The notes: generated by a model from the letters alone, not told the origin. Shown: positions 18,225 through 27,900, counted from the first letter of the stretch. The stretch is 64,000 nucleotides of DNA from Maritalea sp047634455 (GCF_047634455.1 NZ_JBLIAI010000002.1:62001-126000), one strand, 5' to 3'. A program made the numbers and translations.

Positions 18225-19091
18225 ATGCCGCAAAGCCCAACGCAAATTGCCAGGTCGATGATGCAACAGCAGCGCAACAAGCTCGCGTTACCTACGCTTA
18301 CGGCATCGGTTATTTTATTAAGCCTGTTTGTTGTCGCAATAATCGGCTTCTTGATCGGTATGTTGCCACTGTGGTTTGCCAGCATATTGTCATTTTTCGC
18401 CATTCATATGAGCTTTGCAGTCGCCCATGAAGCAACGCACAAGACAATTTCCAATCGCACCAATGCTTGGCTAGATCAAATGTTGGGAACTTTGCACAGC
18501 TGGTTGCTGATTTATGACTTTCCAACGTTTAAGTTTCTTCATTTGCGGCATCATGCCAACACCAATGATCCCGAGCACGATCCTGACTATTGGCTGCAAA
18601 ATGTCTCCATTCCAGGCGGACTTATCCTTGGGCTTTTTGTACCCCTGCACTATTTGCGCATGTTCATTATCGCCGATCAAAAAAATGCCGTTTCAAAGTC
18701 ATTTGCAATATGGAGTTATGTGCGGGTAACCGCCCTCATTATAGTGTTGGTCGCTTTGTTGTTCTTGTTCCCTGCGCCTACTTTTTTCTTGTGGCTAGCA
18801 CCAGCGTCAATTGCATCTTCAGCAATCGCTGTATCGCACCGCCTGCTACATACAATCGAACAAACTTCTGACCGCAAAAAGACGACCCTCATCATTCGAG
18901 GTGAGCGATTGTGGGAGTGGGTTGTCAGCCCTTTTTTTTGGCTCAACAACCATCATTTTCTGCATCATGAATACCCAAAACTACCATGCTACACACATGA
19001 GAACCTGTTTTCGAAAACGCGACAGCAATTAATCGAAGAAGGCGTACAAATACGCACGATTGGCAGCAAACTAAGGACAACCCCAAAATGA
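18225..19091 (+). CDS. Fatty acid desaturase / hydroxylase-family membrane protein
   Basis: Integral membrane di-iron family protein of 288 aa. Three histidine clusters are visible: HEATH (about residue 79), HLRHH (about 116) and HHFLHHEYP (near 255), the usual metal ligands of desaturases and carotenoid hydroxylases. Hydrophobic pairs lie before the first box and around residues 145-210. The ATG at 18225 has AGGA at good spacing and is preferred over an upstream TTG. Its stop overlaps the start of the alpha/beta hydrolase gene (ATGATGG), so they are coupled. Whether the substrate is an acyl lipid, sterol or carotenoid cannot be decided. Confidence 0.8.
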   Translation: MPQSPTQIARSMMQQQRNKLALPTLTASVILLSLFVVAIIGFLIGMLPLWFASILSFFAIHMSFAVAHEATHKTISNRTNAWLDQMLGTLHSWLLIYDFPTFKFLHLRHHANTNDPEHDPDYWLQNVSIPGGLILGLFVPLHYLRMFIIADQKNAVSKSFAIWSYVRVTALIIVLVALLFLFPAPTFFLWLAPASIASSAIAVSHRLLHTIEQTSDRKKTTLIIRGERLWEWVVSPFFWLNNHHFLHHEYPKLPCYTHENLFSKTRQQLIEEGVQIRTIGSKLRTTPK

Positions 19092-20026
19092 TGGACCAAC
19101 CCCTGGCCCATACCAACGTCGCCACAAATTGGCGCGACCTAGCGCAGCCGCTACCCAAAAGCTCCGTCTACCGTTCATCGGCCGCCCGCGCGGAGTTCCA
19201 AGCATATTATCAAAAAACGCTTGACCTTCTGACCGGCGATGTAGAAACGAGCACTTATCCAACTTCATTTGGCACAACCCATGTCAGTTGCATGGGGAAC
19301 CGCCAAGGCAAGCCAATGCTGATCTTGCCCGGCATGTCGATAGCCGGTCCCATGATGCTCGATTTTTTCGCCTATTTGGCCAAAGATCACTGGCTCATCG
19401 CGCCCGACCTGATTGGCCAGCCTGGCCGGTCAGCCGACGTACCATTTTCTATAAACAACAATGCATACGGAAAATGGATCATCGAACTGATGGACCAAAT
19501 GAGCATCCAAAAAACCAATATTGCCGCGGCTAGTTTTGGCGGGTCAATCGGGCTCGAAATGCTAAAACTCGCGCCCGAACGGGTAAATAGACACGCACTG
19601 ATTGTCTCGGCTGGCGTCACGCCTAAACTGCCCTACCTCAAAATCTACGCAAAACTTCTATTTAGCTGGTTGGCTTATCGCTACTTTCCAAACAAATCGC
19701 TCTTGCCAGTGATCGCGCGGCCATTATCGCGTCACCTGACACCAGACAATCTTGACTATCTTGACATCATTATCCGTCAAACAGCATTTTGGCGTCACCG
19801 TCCTGCCGGACCGTTCTTTAAAAAAGACATGCCTCAGGACATGGAACCCGTGCTGATTGTATTTGCACGAAACGACATCCTGTTTCCATATGCCCCGACA
19901 CGTGCGCACGCTGAGCACATTCTAAATATCGGGCATGAGTTTGTTCTGGAAGAAAGTGCCCATATGCCGGGCGACAAAGAAATGGCCCCTATCCACAAAG
20001 AGATAGAGGCCTATTTCAAACCGTAA
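19088..20026 (+). CDS. Alpha/beta hydrolase
   Basis: Cytoplasmic alpha/beta-hydrolase-fold enzyme of 312 aa. The oxyanion region is LILPGMSIAGPMM and the nucleophile elbow is AASFGGS, an alanine-leading variant of GxSxG. The acid is probably the aspartate in FARNDILFP, and the base the histidine in SAHMPG. A C-terminal lid segment (about 185-240) is rich in aromatic residues. It overlaps the desaturase-like gene by 4 bp, suggesting joint action on a lipid-like or polyketide-like substrate, but no known pathway fits uniquely. It is convergent with cpdR. Confidence 0.8.
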   Translation: MMDQPLAHTNVATNWRDLAQPLPKSSVYRSSAARAEFQAYYQKTLDLLTGDVETSTYPTSFGTTHVSCMGNRQGKPMLILPGMSIAGPMMLDFFAYLAKDHWLIAPDLIGQPGRSADVPFSINNNAYGKWIIELMDQMSIQKTNIAAASFGGSIGLEMLKLAPERVNRHALIVSAGVTPKLPYLKIYAKLLFSWLAYRYFPNKSLLPVIARPLSRHLTPDNLDYLDIIIRQTAFWRHRPAGPFFKKDMPQDMEPVLIVFARNDILFPYAPTRAHAEHILNIGHEFVLEESAHMPGDKEMAPIHKEIEAYFKP

Positions 20027-20040
20027 CACTTGCCTCAGCT

Positions 20041-20400
20041 TTAGGCAGCCAGCAAACGCTCAACTTCGTCCACCAAATCCTTCAAATGGAATGGTTTGGA
20101 CAAAACCGAAGCATTTTTCGGCGCATCGCTATCTGGGTTCAAAGCAACAGCCGCAAATCCCGTGATGAACATCACCTTCAAATCCGGGTCCAGTTCTGTG
20201 GCACGACGCGCCAGTTCAATCCCATCCATCTCTGGCATCACAATGTCAGAAAGCAACAAGGTGAACGGCTCTTCGCGCAAGCGCTCATAAGCGGAACGAC
20301 CATTGTCAAATGCCACCACATCATAGCCAGCATTGCCCAATGCGCGCGTCAAAAACTTGCGCATATCGTTATCATCTTCAGCCAATAGAATTCGACGCAT
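20041..20400 (-). CDS. cpdR: CpdR-like single-domain response regulator
   Basis: Receiver protein of 119 aa without output domain. The ATG at 20400 has GGAGAGG upstream, and from there the protein (MRRILLAEDDNDMRKF) aligns closely, from memory, with CpdR, which controls ClpXP-dependent proteolysis of cell-cycle proteins in Caulobacter and rhizobia. The acidic pair is Asp9/Asp10, the phospho-acceptor is Asp52 (SDIVMPEMDG) and the conserved lysine is in VLSKPF. In CpdR the unphosphorylated form promotes ClpXP proteolysis. The neighbouring N-formylglutamate amidohydrolase gene, divergent here, is a common rhizobial partner in gene order. Confidence 0.93.
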   Translation of the reverse strand: MRRILLAEDDNDMRKFLTRALGNAGYDVVAFDNGRSAYERLREEPFTLLLSDIVMPEMDGIELARRATELDPDLKVMFITGFAAVALNPDSDAPKNASVLSKPFHLKDLVDEVERLLAA

Positions 20401-20579
20401 CGAAAAAGCCTCTCCAAAAGCGATCTGTTGATTCGGATTTTGCCTGTGTGCGCCCACAAACTCAAGTCAACATCGTCACTATTTATTTTCAAACATCAAT
20501 TCATGTTGTTCGGCTGGACTTCACTACGTTTTTTTTGCAAACTATAAACTGGAGAACGACACCGTAATTCGCGGAGAAC

Positions 20580-21464
20580 ATGTTGAAATCAGACTATTTT
20601 GATCGCCCAGCCTTTGAGACCATTCGGCCACGCATTCAGCGGGCCCCTTTTGTATTCAATTCACCACATTCTGGGCGGGATTATCCCAAGAGATTTGTCG
20701 ATCAAACGCGGCTTGACCAGTTAAGCATTCGCCAGTCAGAAGATGCTTTTGTTGACGAATTGTTCGGCCGTGCGCCCTATTTTGGCGCACCATTGTTGCG
20801 CGCTCATTTTCCGCGCGCCTATTTGGACGTGAACCGCGAACCATATGAGTTGGACCCGGTCATGTTTGATGACCCGCTACCAGACACATTCAACACAGCC
20901 TCGCCACGCGTCGCTGCAGGCCTTGGCACCATCGCCAAAATCGTTGCCGAGAAAAAAATGATCTACCGCACAAAATTGTCATTGGCGGATGCTCAAATGC
21001 GGATCGAGGGGATTTACAAACCCTATCACACTGCGCTGCAAAACCTGTTAAGCGAAACACTTGCCACTTTCGGCATCGCTATTTTGATCGACTGCCACTC
21101 AATGCCCAACCTGGATAAACGCGGCCATGCCAGCGCACCAGACATTGTGCTCGGTGATCGGTTCGGTTCAACCTGCCATCCCATGATTGCAGATCTAACA
21201 GACACATTCTTTACAACGGCCGGACTGAAAGTCGCGCGCAACCGACCCTATGCTGGCGGTTTTACCACCAAGACTTACGGAAAACCGGAAAACAATGTGC
21301 ATGCTTTGCAAATTGAAATCGGACGTCACCTGTATATGAATGAAGTGACATTGGAGAAGAGTACCAGTTTTGCGCGCATGCAACAGCTCTCACACCAACT
21401 CATTTCGCTTTTGCTAAGACTTGACTTACGCGAATTCATTGACCTTCCGCGCGCCGCCGAATAA
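20580..21464 (+). CDS. N-formylglutamate amidohydrolase
   Basis: Zinc hydrolase of 294 aa, of the family that releases formate from N-formylglutamate (last step of one histidine-degradation route). Family signature regions are FNSPHSGRDYP (about 27), REPYELDP, and the metal segment LIDCHSMPN (near 180). A further conserved block is RNRPYAGGFTTKTYGKP, with VHALQIEIGRHLYM near the end. No other hut genes are present, so its role may be more general deformylation. It is divergent from cpdR and followed by a GC-rich stem-loop. Confidence 0.9.
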   Translation: MLKSDYFDRPAFETIRPRIQRAPFVFNSPHSGRDYPKRFVDQTRLDQLSIRQSEDAFVDELFGRAPYFGAPLLRAHFPRAYLDVNREPYELDPVMFDDPLPDTFNTASPRVAAGLGTIAKIVAEKKMIYRTKLSLADAQMRIEGIYKPYHTALQNLLSETLATFGIAILIDCHSMPNLDKRGHASAPDIVLGDRFGSTCHPMIADLTDTFFTTAGLKVARNRPYAGGFTTKTYGKPENNVHALQIEIGRHLYMNEVTLEKSTSFARMQQLSHQLISLLLRLDLREFIDLPRAAE

Positions 21465-21499
21465 GCCATATCCTAAAAATCTGGAGTTTTCCAAAAAGG

Positions 21500-21518
21500 G
21501 GGCCGCCCGAAGCGGCCC
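21500..21518 (+). terminator. GC-rich stem-loop after the amidohydrolase gene
   Basis: A 7-bp perfect stem GGGCCGC / GCGGCCC with a 5-nt loop begins 35 bp after the stop. On the plus strand it lacks a T-run. On the minus strand it is followed by a run of T, so it looks better as a minus-strand or bidirectional terminator. Confidence 0.5.
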
Positions 21519-21753
21519 TAGTCAAGGGAGGAAACGTCAGCAGCTCAAAGCATTTTTGGCTGAGCTGCCAATGCATCATGCATATACTGGGGTGAACTGA
21601 TTTGCCCCCAAATGCAAGTCACCAAGCTCCAACAAAACAAGCAAATCGATAAGCTGTTGCTAAAATGACTCTATCTCAAGCATACATGTATTCTGTAAAT
21701 ACTTCCTGAATCTGCGACAAACGACAACAAAACCAGCAAGTTGATAGACCAAA

Positions 21754-22581
21754 ATGACAAATCAGCCAATAAATTCAGTCCCCGACTTGGATTTCGATTT
21801 AATACACAGAATTTTGCTGGAGGCGGCAGACAAAGCGCAAGAAACTACGCTTAAATACTTTCGTAGAACTATCAATGTTGAGAACAAACTTCAAAGCGGG
21901 TTCGACCCTGTCACCGTAGCAGACAGGGAAGCTGAACTCGCGATCCGCGCCGTTATCACAGACCATTTCCCCGACCATAGCATATCTGGCGAAGAATGGG
22001 ACAACAAGGAAATGAACAGTCCGTTCCGATGGATCATTGATCCGATTGATGGCACCCGTGCCTTCATCAGCGGCCTGCCTGTTTGGGGCACTTTAATTGC
22101 ACTCACCTACAACGGAAGATCAATCGCTGGGCTTATGAGCCAGCCCCATATTGGCGAAAACTTCATCGGGTTGCCGAACAAAGCGTTCTTAACGCGAAAT
22201 AACAACGAAACGGCACTGCAAACAAGTGCGATCAAGGATTTAAGTCAATCCACAATTTTCACCACCTCCCCGCGCATATTCCTGCTTGAAAAATCATTGG
22301 CAGCTTATGATACGCTGGAAAACAATGTGAAGCTCGCCCGTTATGGTTTGGATTGTTATGCATATGCAATGGTGGCGGCCGGCCACGGCGAATTGGTGGT
22401 CGAAGAAGGGCTCAAAAGCGTCGACATCGCGGCCATGATCCCAATCATTGAGCAAGCTGGCGGCATTGTAACCACATGGTCGGGCAAACAAGCCACACAA
22501 GGCGGGCAAGTTATTGCAGCGGCGAATGAGAAGATACATAGCGCAGCGCTAACGATATTATCCCCTGCCGCAACTGACTAA
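21754..22581 (+). CDS. hisN: Inositol monophosphatase-family phosphatase, probably histidinol-phosphatase HisN
   Basis: Mg2+-dependent phosphatase of 275 aa. Metal-site motifs are seen in order: the first glutamate in HSISGEEWD, WIIDPIDGTRAFISG (the IMPase DPIDGT core), and a C-terminal SVDIAAMIPIIEQAGG. Members with TRAFISGLP after the core and this length are usually annotated as histidinol-phosphatase in alphaproteobacteria. Gene order after cpdR and the amidohydrolase supports that. An inositol- or nucleotide-phosphatase role remains possible. About 290 bp of gene-free sequence precedes it, and its ribosome site is weak. It is convergent with the following hydrolase. Confidence 0.82.
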   Translation: MTNQPINSVPDLDFDLIHRILLEAADKAQETTLKYFRRTINVENKLQSGFDPVTVADREAELAIRAVITDHFPDHSISGEEWDNKEMNSPFRWIIDPIDGTRAFISGLPVWGTLIALTYNGRSIAGLMSQPHIGENFIGLPNKAFLTRNNNETALQTSAIKDLSQSTIFTTSPRIFLLEKSLAAYDTLENNVKLARYGLDCYAYAMVAAGHGELVVEEGLKSVDIAAMIPIIEQAGGIVTTWSGKQATQGGQVIAAANEKIHSAALTILSPAATD

Positions 22582-22592
22582 ACACGAACAGA

Positions 22593-23603
22593 CTAAAAGC
22601 CTTTGGTTTGCTCTGTGATGAACGCATCAAAGGCCGCAAATGCTTGCGCGCGGATAGCATCGGTTTCCATGAATATTTCATGCCGAGCGTTTGGCAAAAC
22701 AGCATGGCGGCCGATCCGCATGCTGATCCCTAACTGTTCAATGGCAGATGTGGACACAACACTGTCCGAAGCTGCCGCCAGCATGAGCACGGGCAATCGG
22801 ACCTGGGAGGGGAATTCGCTGGTATTTGCCCGCATCATGGCCCTGAATGATGCTGCGCCCCAGCCAATTGTGGGCGCTCCGATTTCCAAATCCGGACGAT
22901 GATCCAAGGTTTTGACCATGCGCATATAACGCCCGTGATCCGAGGTAATCTCGTTGCCAGGAAACGTACTCTGACTTGGGTGTGGAAATTCCCAAGGTTT
23001 GATCGGCAAACTGCCTAAACCCAGATATTTGCCAACGCCCAAAATCGTTGCCGCCGTTGGAAGGCTCATGCCGGTGTCGACGGAAACCATTGGCGAACTC
23101 AAAAACACACGATCAAACATCAACCGATCCCGCGTTGAGACCAATAGCGAAACCAGCCCACCCATAGAATGCCCCACCAAGAAATAGGGCGGCGGGCAAT
23201 CTGGCAGAAGAATTTCCGCATGAAAATCAACCAAGTCGGTGACGTAATCATCAAAGTCTTCCACAAATCCCAGTTTTGGGTTTGAGATGAGGCGATCTGA
23301 GCCACCCTGCCCGCGCCAATCAAACGTCGCCACTTGAAATCCACGGCTCTGAAAATCGACGATGGTTTCGAAATATTTCTCAATATATTCAGTGCGACCC
23401 TGCACCAGACAAATCGTGCCCTTTTTCTTTTGCCCCAGTGCTGGAAAAATTGCATAGCGCAACCGCACTTTGTCTTGGGTCACAAAATAACCCGCACGCG
23501 TGCCTTCAGGAACGGGATTTGCCGGAATGTTGGCAAGCTGCGGCCCTTGCACCTGGGCAATTGACGACGATTTTGCAACTAAAGACATAGTGCCCCACAA
23601 CAT
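22593..23603 (-). CDS. Alpha/beta hydrolase, lysophospholipase (PldB-like)
   Basis: Hydrolase of up to 336 aa. The fold begins with GTICLVQGRTEYIEKYFETI, followed by the strand with TFDWRGQGGSD. The nucleophile serine is in VGHSMGG, the acid in AAASDSVV, and the base in NARHEIFME. The pattern GRTEYIEKYFE then DWRGQG is characteristic of PldB-type lysophospholipases and monoglyceride lipases. Start choice is open between ATG at 23603 and ATG at 23588 (which has GGGG 4 nt upstream). There is no signal peptide, so it is probably cytoplasmic or membrane-peripheral. It is convergent with hisN. Confidence 0.85.
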   Translation of the reverse strand: MLWGTMSLVAKSSSIAQVQGPQLANIPANPVPEGTRAGYFVTQDKVRLRYAIFPALGQKKKGTICLVQGRTEYIEKYFETIVDFQSRGFQVATFDWRGQGGSDRLISNPKLGFVEDFDDYVTDLVDFHAEILLPDCPPPYFLVGHSMGGLVSLLVSTRDRLMFDRVFLSSPMVSVDTGMSLPTAATILGVGKYLGLGSLPIKPWEFPHPSQSTFPGNEITSDHGRYMRMVKTLDHRPDLEIGAPTIGWGAASFRAMMRANTSEFPSQVRLPVLMLAAASDSVVSTSAIEQLGISMRIGRHAVLPNARHEIFMETDAIRAQAFAAFDAFITEQTKGF

Positions 23604-23649
23604 GAAATTGAAAGCAAGTTTTCATTATATCTAGTAAGCCACAACGCAT

Positions 23650-23684
23650 AAAAAAACCAGCAATCCAAAAATGAATTGCTGGTT
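23650..23684 (-). terminator. Orphan terminator upstream of the lysophospholipase gene
   Basis: A perfect 10-bp stem AACCAGCAAT / ATTGCTGGTT with a 10-nt loop, flanked on the minus-strand exit side by a run of T. It lies about 50 bp upstream of the lysophospholipase start, so on the minus strand it would end a transcript that begins in the 300-bp gap. On the plus strand it is followed only by CTTTT. Confidence 0.55.
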
Positions 23685-23869
23685 CTTTTGGTGGGATGCC
23701 ATGCGGGGGGCGGATGATGACATCCCGTTTGGTTGATTTAACGTGGCACGTTTCGAAGTGATCAGACTTTTTGTGCGCCACAATCAAATCAATATCAAAC
23801 CACAACTGAACCAATTCCGAAGTTGGCATTCACATTCGGTTCATCTGGATATTTTTGCATCTTTCAGCT

Positions 23870-23900
23870 CTTGAATTCTGAAAATTGAGTACAACATATT
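23870..23900 (+). promoter_or_regulatory. Candidate promoter of hsp20
   Basis: CTTGAAT at 23870-23876 and CATATT at 23895-23900 are separated by 18 nt. CTTGAA is compatible with a heat-shock sigma-32 -35 element, though the -10 could equally be read as sigma-70. Initiation near 23907 would give a leader of about 100 nt, the size of known ROSE leaders. Confidence 0.4.
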
Positions 23901-23904
23901 CGGT

Positions 23905-24004
23905 GTTGGTCGCCACTTAAGGGGCCAACTTGAACTGTTGCCGCAAATATGCGGGACCGTTCAACCGTTGAAACCAATGCATGTTGCTCACAGGAGAATA
24001 TGTT
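23905..24004 (+). promoter_or_regulatory. ROSE-like RNA thermometer in the hsp20 leader
   Basis: The leader folds into successive hairpins: GTTGG / CCAAC, then TTGAAC (23930-23935) with GTTCAA (23959-23964) enclosing CCGCA / TGCGG. Last comes a 3' element in which TTGCT (23984-23988) faces the ribosome site AGGAG (23992-23996). The ROSE family of rhizobial small heat-shock genes is defined by a U(U/C)GCU segment that pairs imperfectly with the Shine-Dalgarno sequence and melts at high temperature. Spacing from AGGAG to the ATG is 8 nt. The family link is from sequence pattern and gene context; no covariance search was run. Confidence 0.65.
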
Positions 24005-24472
24005 ATGCACAACTTAGATCTTTCCCCTTTCTATCGCTCCTCAGTTGGCTTTGATCGTCTATTTTCCCTTTTAGATGATCACGCGCCACAAGAAGCCAAT
24101 TCATTTCCCTCTTACAATATCGAACGTACAGGCGACGACACCTATCGCATTTCGATGGCCGTCGCAGGCTTTGGCGCAGACGATATTGTTATTGAAACCA
24201 AGGAAAATGCGATCAGCGTCAAAGGCGCAAAATCAACCTCACAAACCGAACAAAAACGCGAATTCTTGCATCGTGGCATTGCAGAACGTTCATTTGAACG
24301 ACGGTTCCAATTGGCCGACCATGTGGAAGTGTTAAGCGCTGATCTAAAAAATGGCCTGCTCCACATTGATCTTGTGCGCGAACTGCCTGAAAGCAAACGC
24401 CCACGCAAGATTGCGATTGGATCAACTGACGCAAATGAAACAAAGACTATAGACAGCGATGTAAAGAACTAA
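24005..24472 (+). CDS. Small heat-shock protein, Hsp20/IbpA family
   Basis: ATP-independent holdase chaperone of 155 aa. The N-terminus SPFYRSSVGFDRLFSLLD is the IbpA-type pattern. The alpha-crystallin domain spans about residues 35-130, with PSYNIERTGDDTYRISMAVAGF and the edge-strand motif NGLLHIDLVRELPE. The short C-terminal tail carries PRKIAIG, an IxI-like anchor. The start chosen is the ATG at 24005, behind AGGAG; an upstream TTG in frame would lie inside the leader hairpin. It is monocistronic, with a hairpin terminator downstream. Confidence 0.94.
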   Translation: MHNLDLSPFYRSSVGFDRLFSLLDDHAPQEANSFPSYNIERTGDDTYRISMAVAGFGADDIVIETKENAISVKGAKSTSQTEQKREFLHRGIAERSFERRFQLADHVEVLSADLKNGLLHIDLVRELPESKRPRKIAIGSTDANETKTIDSDVKN

Positions 24473-24948
24473 ATTGCAACTAAGCAGTTTAGTTCAATAG
24501 TACCTAGAACTATACAATAACGGGCGCAGTTAGTTCAAATTTACTGCGCTCGTTTCATCATTTACATTGAACCTATTCTGACGCGCTGCGACAAAAAAAC
24601 TTACCCCGCCATCTTGCCCTAGCTCGAATTTTCTGGCAATCTCCTCTTTAAAATAGGACAGTAATATTGTCCATTATAAGACAACGCGACACCCATCTCT
24701 GATTTGTGATAATCAGGGTGTGGTGTTGAACGTGTGTCATTCGCCATTGGTAAGGCGCTAGGGTAGAGCTTGGAAAACCAAGCTCGTAAGTTGAACGGCA
24801 ACATGTCAAATTGACCGTTCTTTTGAAAATTGTTTGCGCAACGTCGCAACGAGCCGTTCGTGGTATTCCAACGAACGACCCGAGCGTAATGACCTGACCC
24901 CAAATCTTGCCCGTCCGGGCCATTGGGCGAAACTTTGAAGGAGGCTTT
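24473..24948 (+). promoter_or_regulatory. Gene-free region: hsp20 terminator and hairpin-rich gltB leader
   Basis: 476 bp without a supported gene. The left part holds the hsp20 terminator. The right part, before gltB, contains GAGCTTGG / CCAAGCTC (24766-24785), GAACGG / CCGTTC followed by TTTT (24793-24824), and CGTTCGT / ACGAACG (24855-24877). The middle hairpin with its T-run could act as an attenuator. I recognise no known riboswitch class. Open minus-strand frames here have no supporting signals. Confidence 0.4.
24520..24553 (+). terminator. Terminator after hsp20
   Basis: An 11-bp stem with one mismatch (ACGGGCGCAGT / ACTGCGCTCGT) and a 12-nt loop, ending in a short TTT. It lies about 50 bp after the hsp20 stop. 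Confidence 0.55.
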
Positions 24949-27900
24949 ATGGCCAACAGCATTGAAACATTGATGAGGAGCACGTCAATGACCGCTACTT
25001 CTGCTTACAATGGCCGTCCTCCCAAACAGGGTCTTTACGACCCCGCCAATGAACATGACGCGTGCGGTCTTGGCTTTATCGCCAATATTGACAACACAAA
25101 AACCCATCAAATTGTGCAAAATGGCCTAGACATTTTGATCAACCTCACCCACCGCGGTGCGGTTGGCGCTGACCCGTTGATGGGTGATGGCGCAGGCATG
25201 TTGGTGCAAATCCCGCACGCATTCTTCGCAAAAACTGTGAACTTTGAACTGCCCGCCCAAGGCGAATATGCGGTAGCGATGTTGTTTTATCCAAACAATG
25301 TTGACCTCAAAGAGAAATGCGCAAATAAGCTGCTTGAGTGCGCTGCAGCCGAAGGCATTTCAGTACTTGGCACTCGCGTCGTGCCGACGGATAATTCGTG
25401 CCTTTCTAAAGGCGTAATTGGCACACAGCCGATAATAGAGCAGGTGTTCTTGGCGCGTCCCGAAGGCATGGATGTCGACACTTTCGAAACAAAGCTGCTA
25501 ATCGCGCGCAAAGTGATGTCAAACACCATCTATAAGTCGTTCCCTGAGGCCGACAATGATAATGGCTTTTATGTTGTTTCCATGTCGGCGCGCACAATTG
25601 TTTATAAGGGCATGTTCCTCGCCAACCAGCTTGGCCCTTTCTATCCAGATCTTGGCGATCAGGATTTCGCGTCGGCCTTGGCACTGGTTCACCAACGCTT
25701 TTCAACCAACACGTTCCCATCATGGAAGCTAGCGCACCCTTATCGGTTTGTGGCCCACAATGGCGAAATCAACACCATTCGTGGCAATGTGAACTGGATG
25801 GCGGCGCGTCAGGCCTCTGTTTCATCCGACATTTTTGGTGATGATATCACCAAGATTTGGCCGATTTCATATGAAGGTCAATCAGATACCGCTTGCTTTG
25901 ACAATGCCCTCGAGTTCCTTGTGCGCGGCGGTTACGACTTGCCTCATGCAGCCATGATGATGGTGCCACAGGCCTGGGCTGGCAATCCGTTGATGAACGA
26001 AGAGCGTAAGGCGTTCTACGAATATCACGCGGCCATTATGGAGCCATGGGATGGCCCAGCTGCGTTGGCCATGACCGATGGTCGGCGCATCGCGGCAACG
26101 CTTGATCGCAACGGCTTACGCCCAGCGCGCTATTGCGTCACCAAATCAGGACAAATCATTTTAGCGTCCGAAGCTGGTGTTCTGGATATCCCCGAAGATC
26201 AAATTGTTGAAAAATGGCGCCTTCAGCCAGGCAAAATGCTGCTTGTTGACTTGGAAGCCGGCAAAATCATTTCTGACGACGAAATCAAATCAAAACTCGC
26301 CCAGAAAAACCCATACCAAAAATGGCTCGGCCGCACCCAGATCGTGCTTGAAGACGTACCAGCGGTTGATCGTCATCCATTGAAATCTTCTGAAAGCCTT
26401 TTGGACCGCCAGCAGGCCTTTGGCTACACAACCGAAGACGTCAAGTTTTTGATGACACCAATGGCCACCACTGGCCAAGAGGCTGTGGGGTCCATGGGAA
26501 CTGATACGCCAATTTCTGCGCTCAGTGACAAATCAAAACTGCTCTATAGCTATTTCAAACAAAACTTTGCGCAGGTCACCAACCCGCCGATCGATCCGAT
26601 CCGCGAAGAAAGCGTGATGAGCCTAATATCATTTATCGGCCCACGTCCGAACTTGTTTGACCTTGAGGGCCTGTCTACACAAAAACGCCTCGAAGTCCGT
26701 CAACCAATTCTGACCAACGAAGATGTGGAAAAAATCCGCACAATTGGCAATATTGGTGACAACCAATTCCTCACCGAAACCATCGACATCACCTATGCCG
26801 CCGAAAAAGGCGCAAATTGGATGGAAGTGGCTTTGGAAGCGATTTGCGACCGGGCCGAAAGTGCGGTGCTTCTGGGCCTCAATATTATCGTCCTTTCCGA
26901 TCGCTTGCTCTCCAACGAGCGCGTTGCAATCCCGGCCCTATTGGCAACCGCCGCCGTGCACCACCACTTGATCCGCAAGGGCTTGCGCACATCATGTGGG
27001 TTGGTGGTCGAAACTGGTGAAGCACGCGAAGTGCACCATTTTGCAGTGCTTGCAGGGTATGGCGCTGAAGCAATTAACCCCTATCTCGCCTTTGAAACCA
27101 TCGCCGCATTGCAGGCCGAAGGTCAGTTCCCACCAGAAGTGGACGAACTTGAATGTGTTGAGCGCTACATCAAATCAATTGGCAAAGGGCTGTTGAAAGT
27201 AATGTCCAAAATGGGCATTTCAACTTTCCAATCCTATTGCGGCGCGCAAATATTTGACGCCGTGGGCCTATCCACCCAATTCGTCGAAAAGTTTTTCTTT
27301 GGCACAGGCACTTCAATTGAGGGCGTGGGCCTAAATGAAGTGGCCCGCGAAACCGTCGACCGCCACGACATGGCGTTTGGCGACGACGCAACATTGGCGA
27401 ACTCACTCGACGTTGGCGGCGAATACCAATATCGCGTGCGGGGCGAAGCCCATGCATGGTCGCCAAATGCGATTGCCGATCTGCAACACGCCGTGCGCAC
27501 AGCCGAACAATCACCGGCCTCCGCTCAAGAAAAATATGATGCATTCGCGAAAGCCATAAATGATGCGTCCGAACAATTGCTCAACATTCGCTCATTGTTT
27601 GAAGTGAAACCGTTGGGCGAACCAATTGATATTTCTAAAGTTGAACCAGCAACTGAAATCATCAAACGCTTTGCGACGGGCGCTATGTCTTTCGGCTCGA
27701 TTAGCCGCGAAGCGCACACCACGTTGGCTGTTGCCATGAACCAAATTGGCGGCAAATCGAACACGGGCGAAGGTGGCGAACAGCCGGACCGCTATAACCC
27801 GATGCCAGATGGAACGCCCAACCCAGAGCGCTCAGCAATCAAGCAAGTTGCCTCTGGCCGTTTCGGCGTGACCACAGACTATCTGGTCAACGCTGATATG

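Noticed and set aside
23506..23829. Minus-strand frame of 107 codons before the lysophospholipase gene
   Set aside because: It runs through the hairpin terminator into the hydrolase gene, has no ribosome site, and the protein is not recognisable.
24619..24983. Two minus-strand frames across the gltB leader
   Set aside because: They overlap each other and the gltB start, and the hairpins there explain the sequence better.
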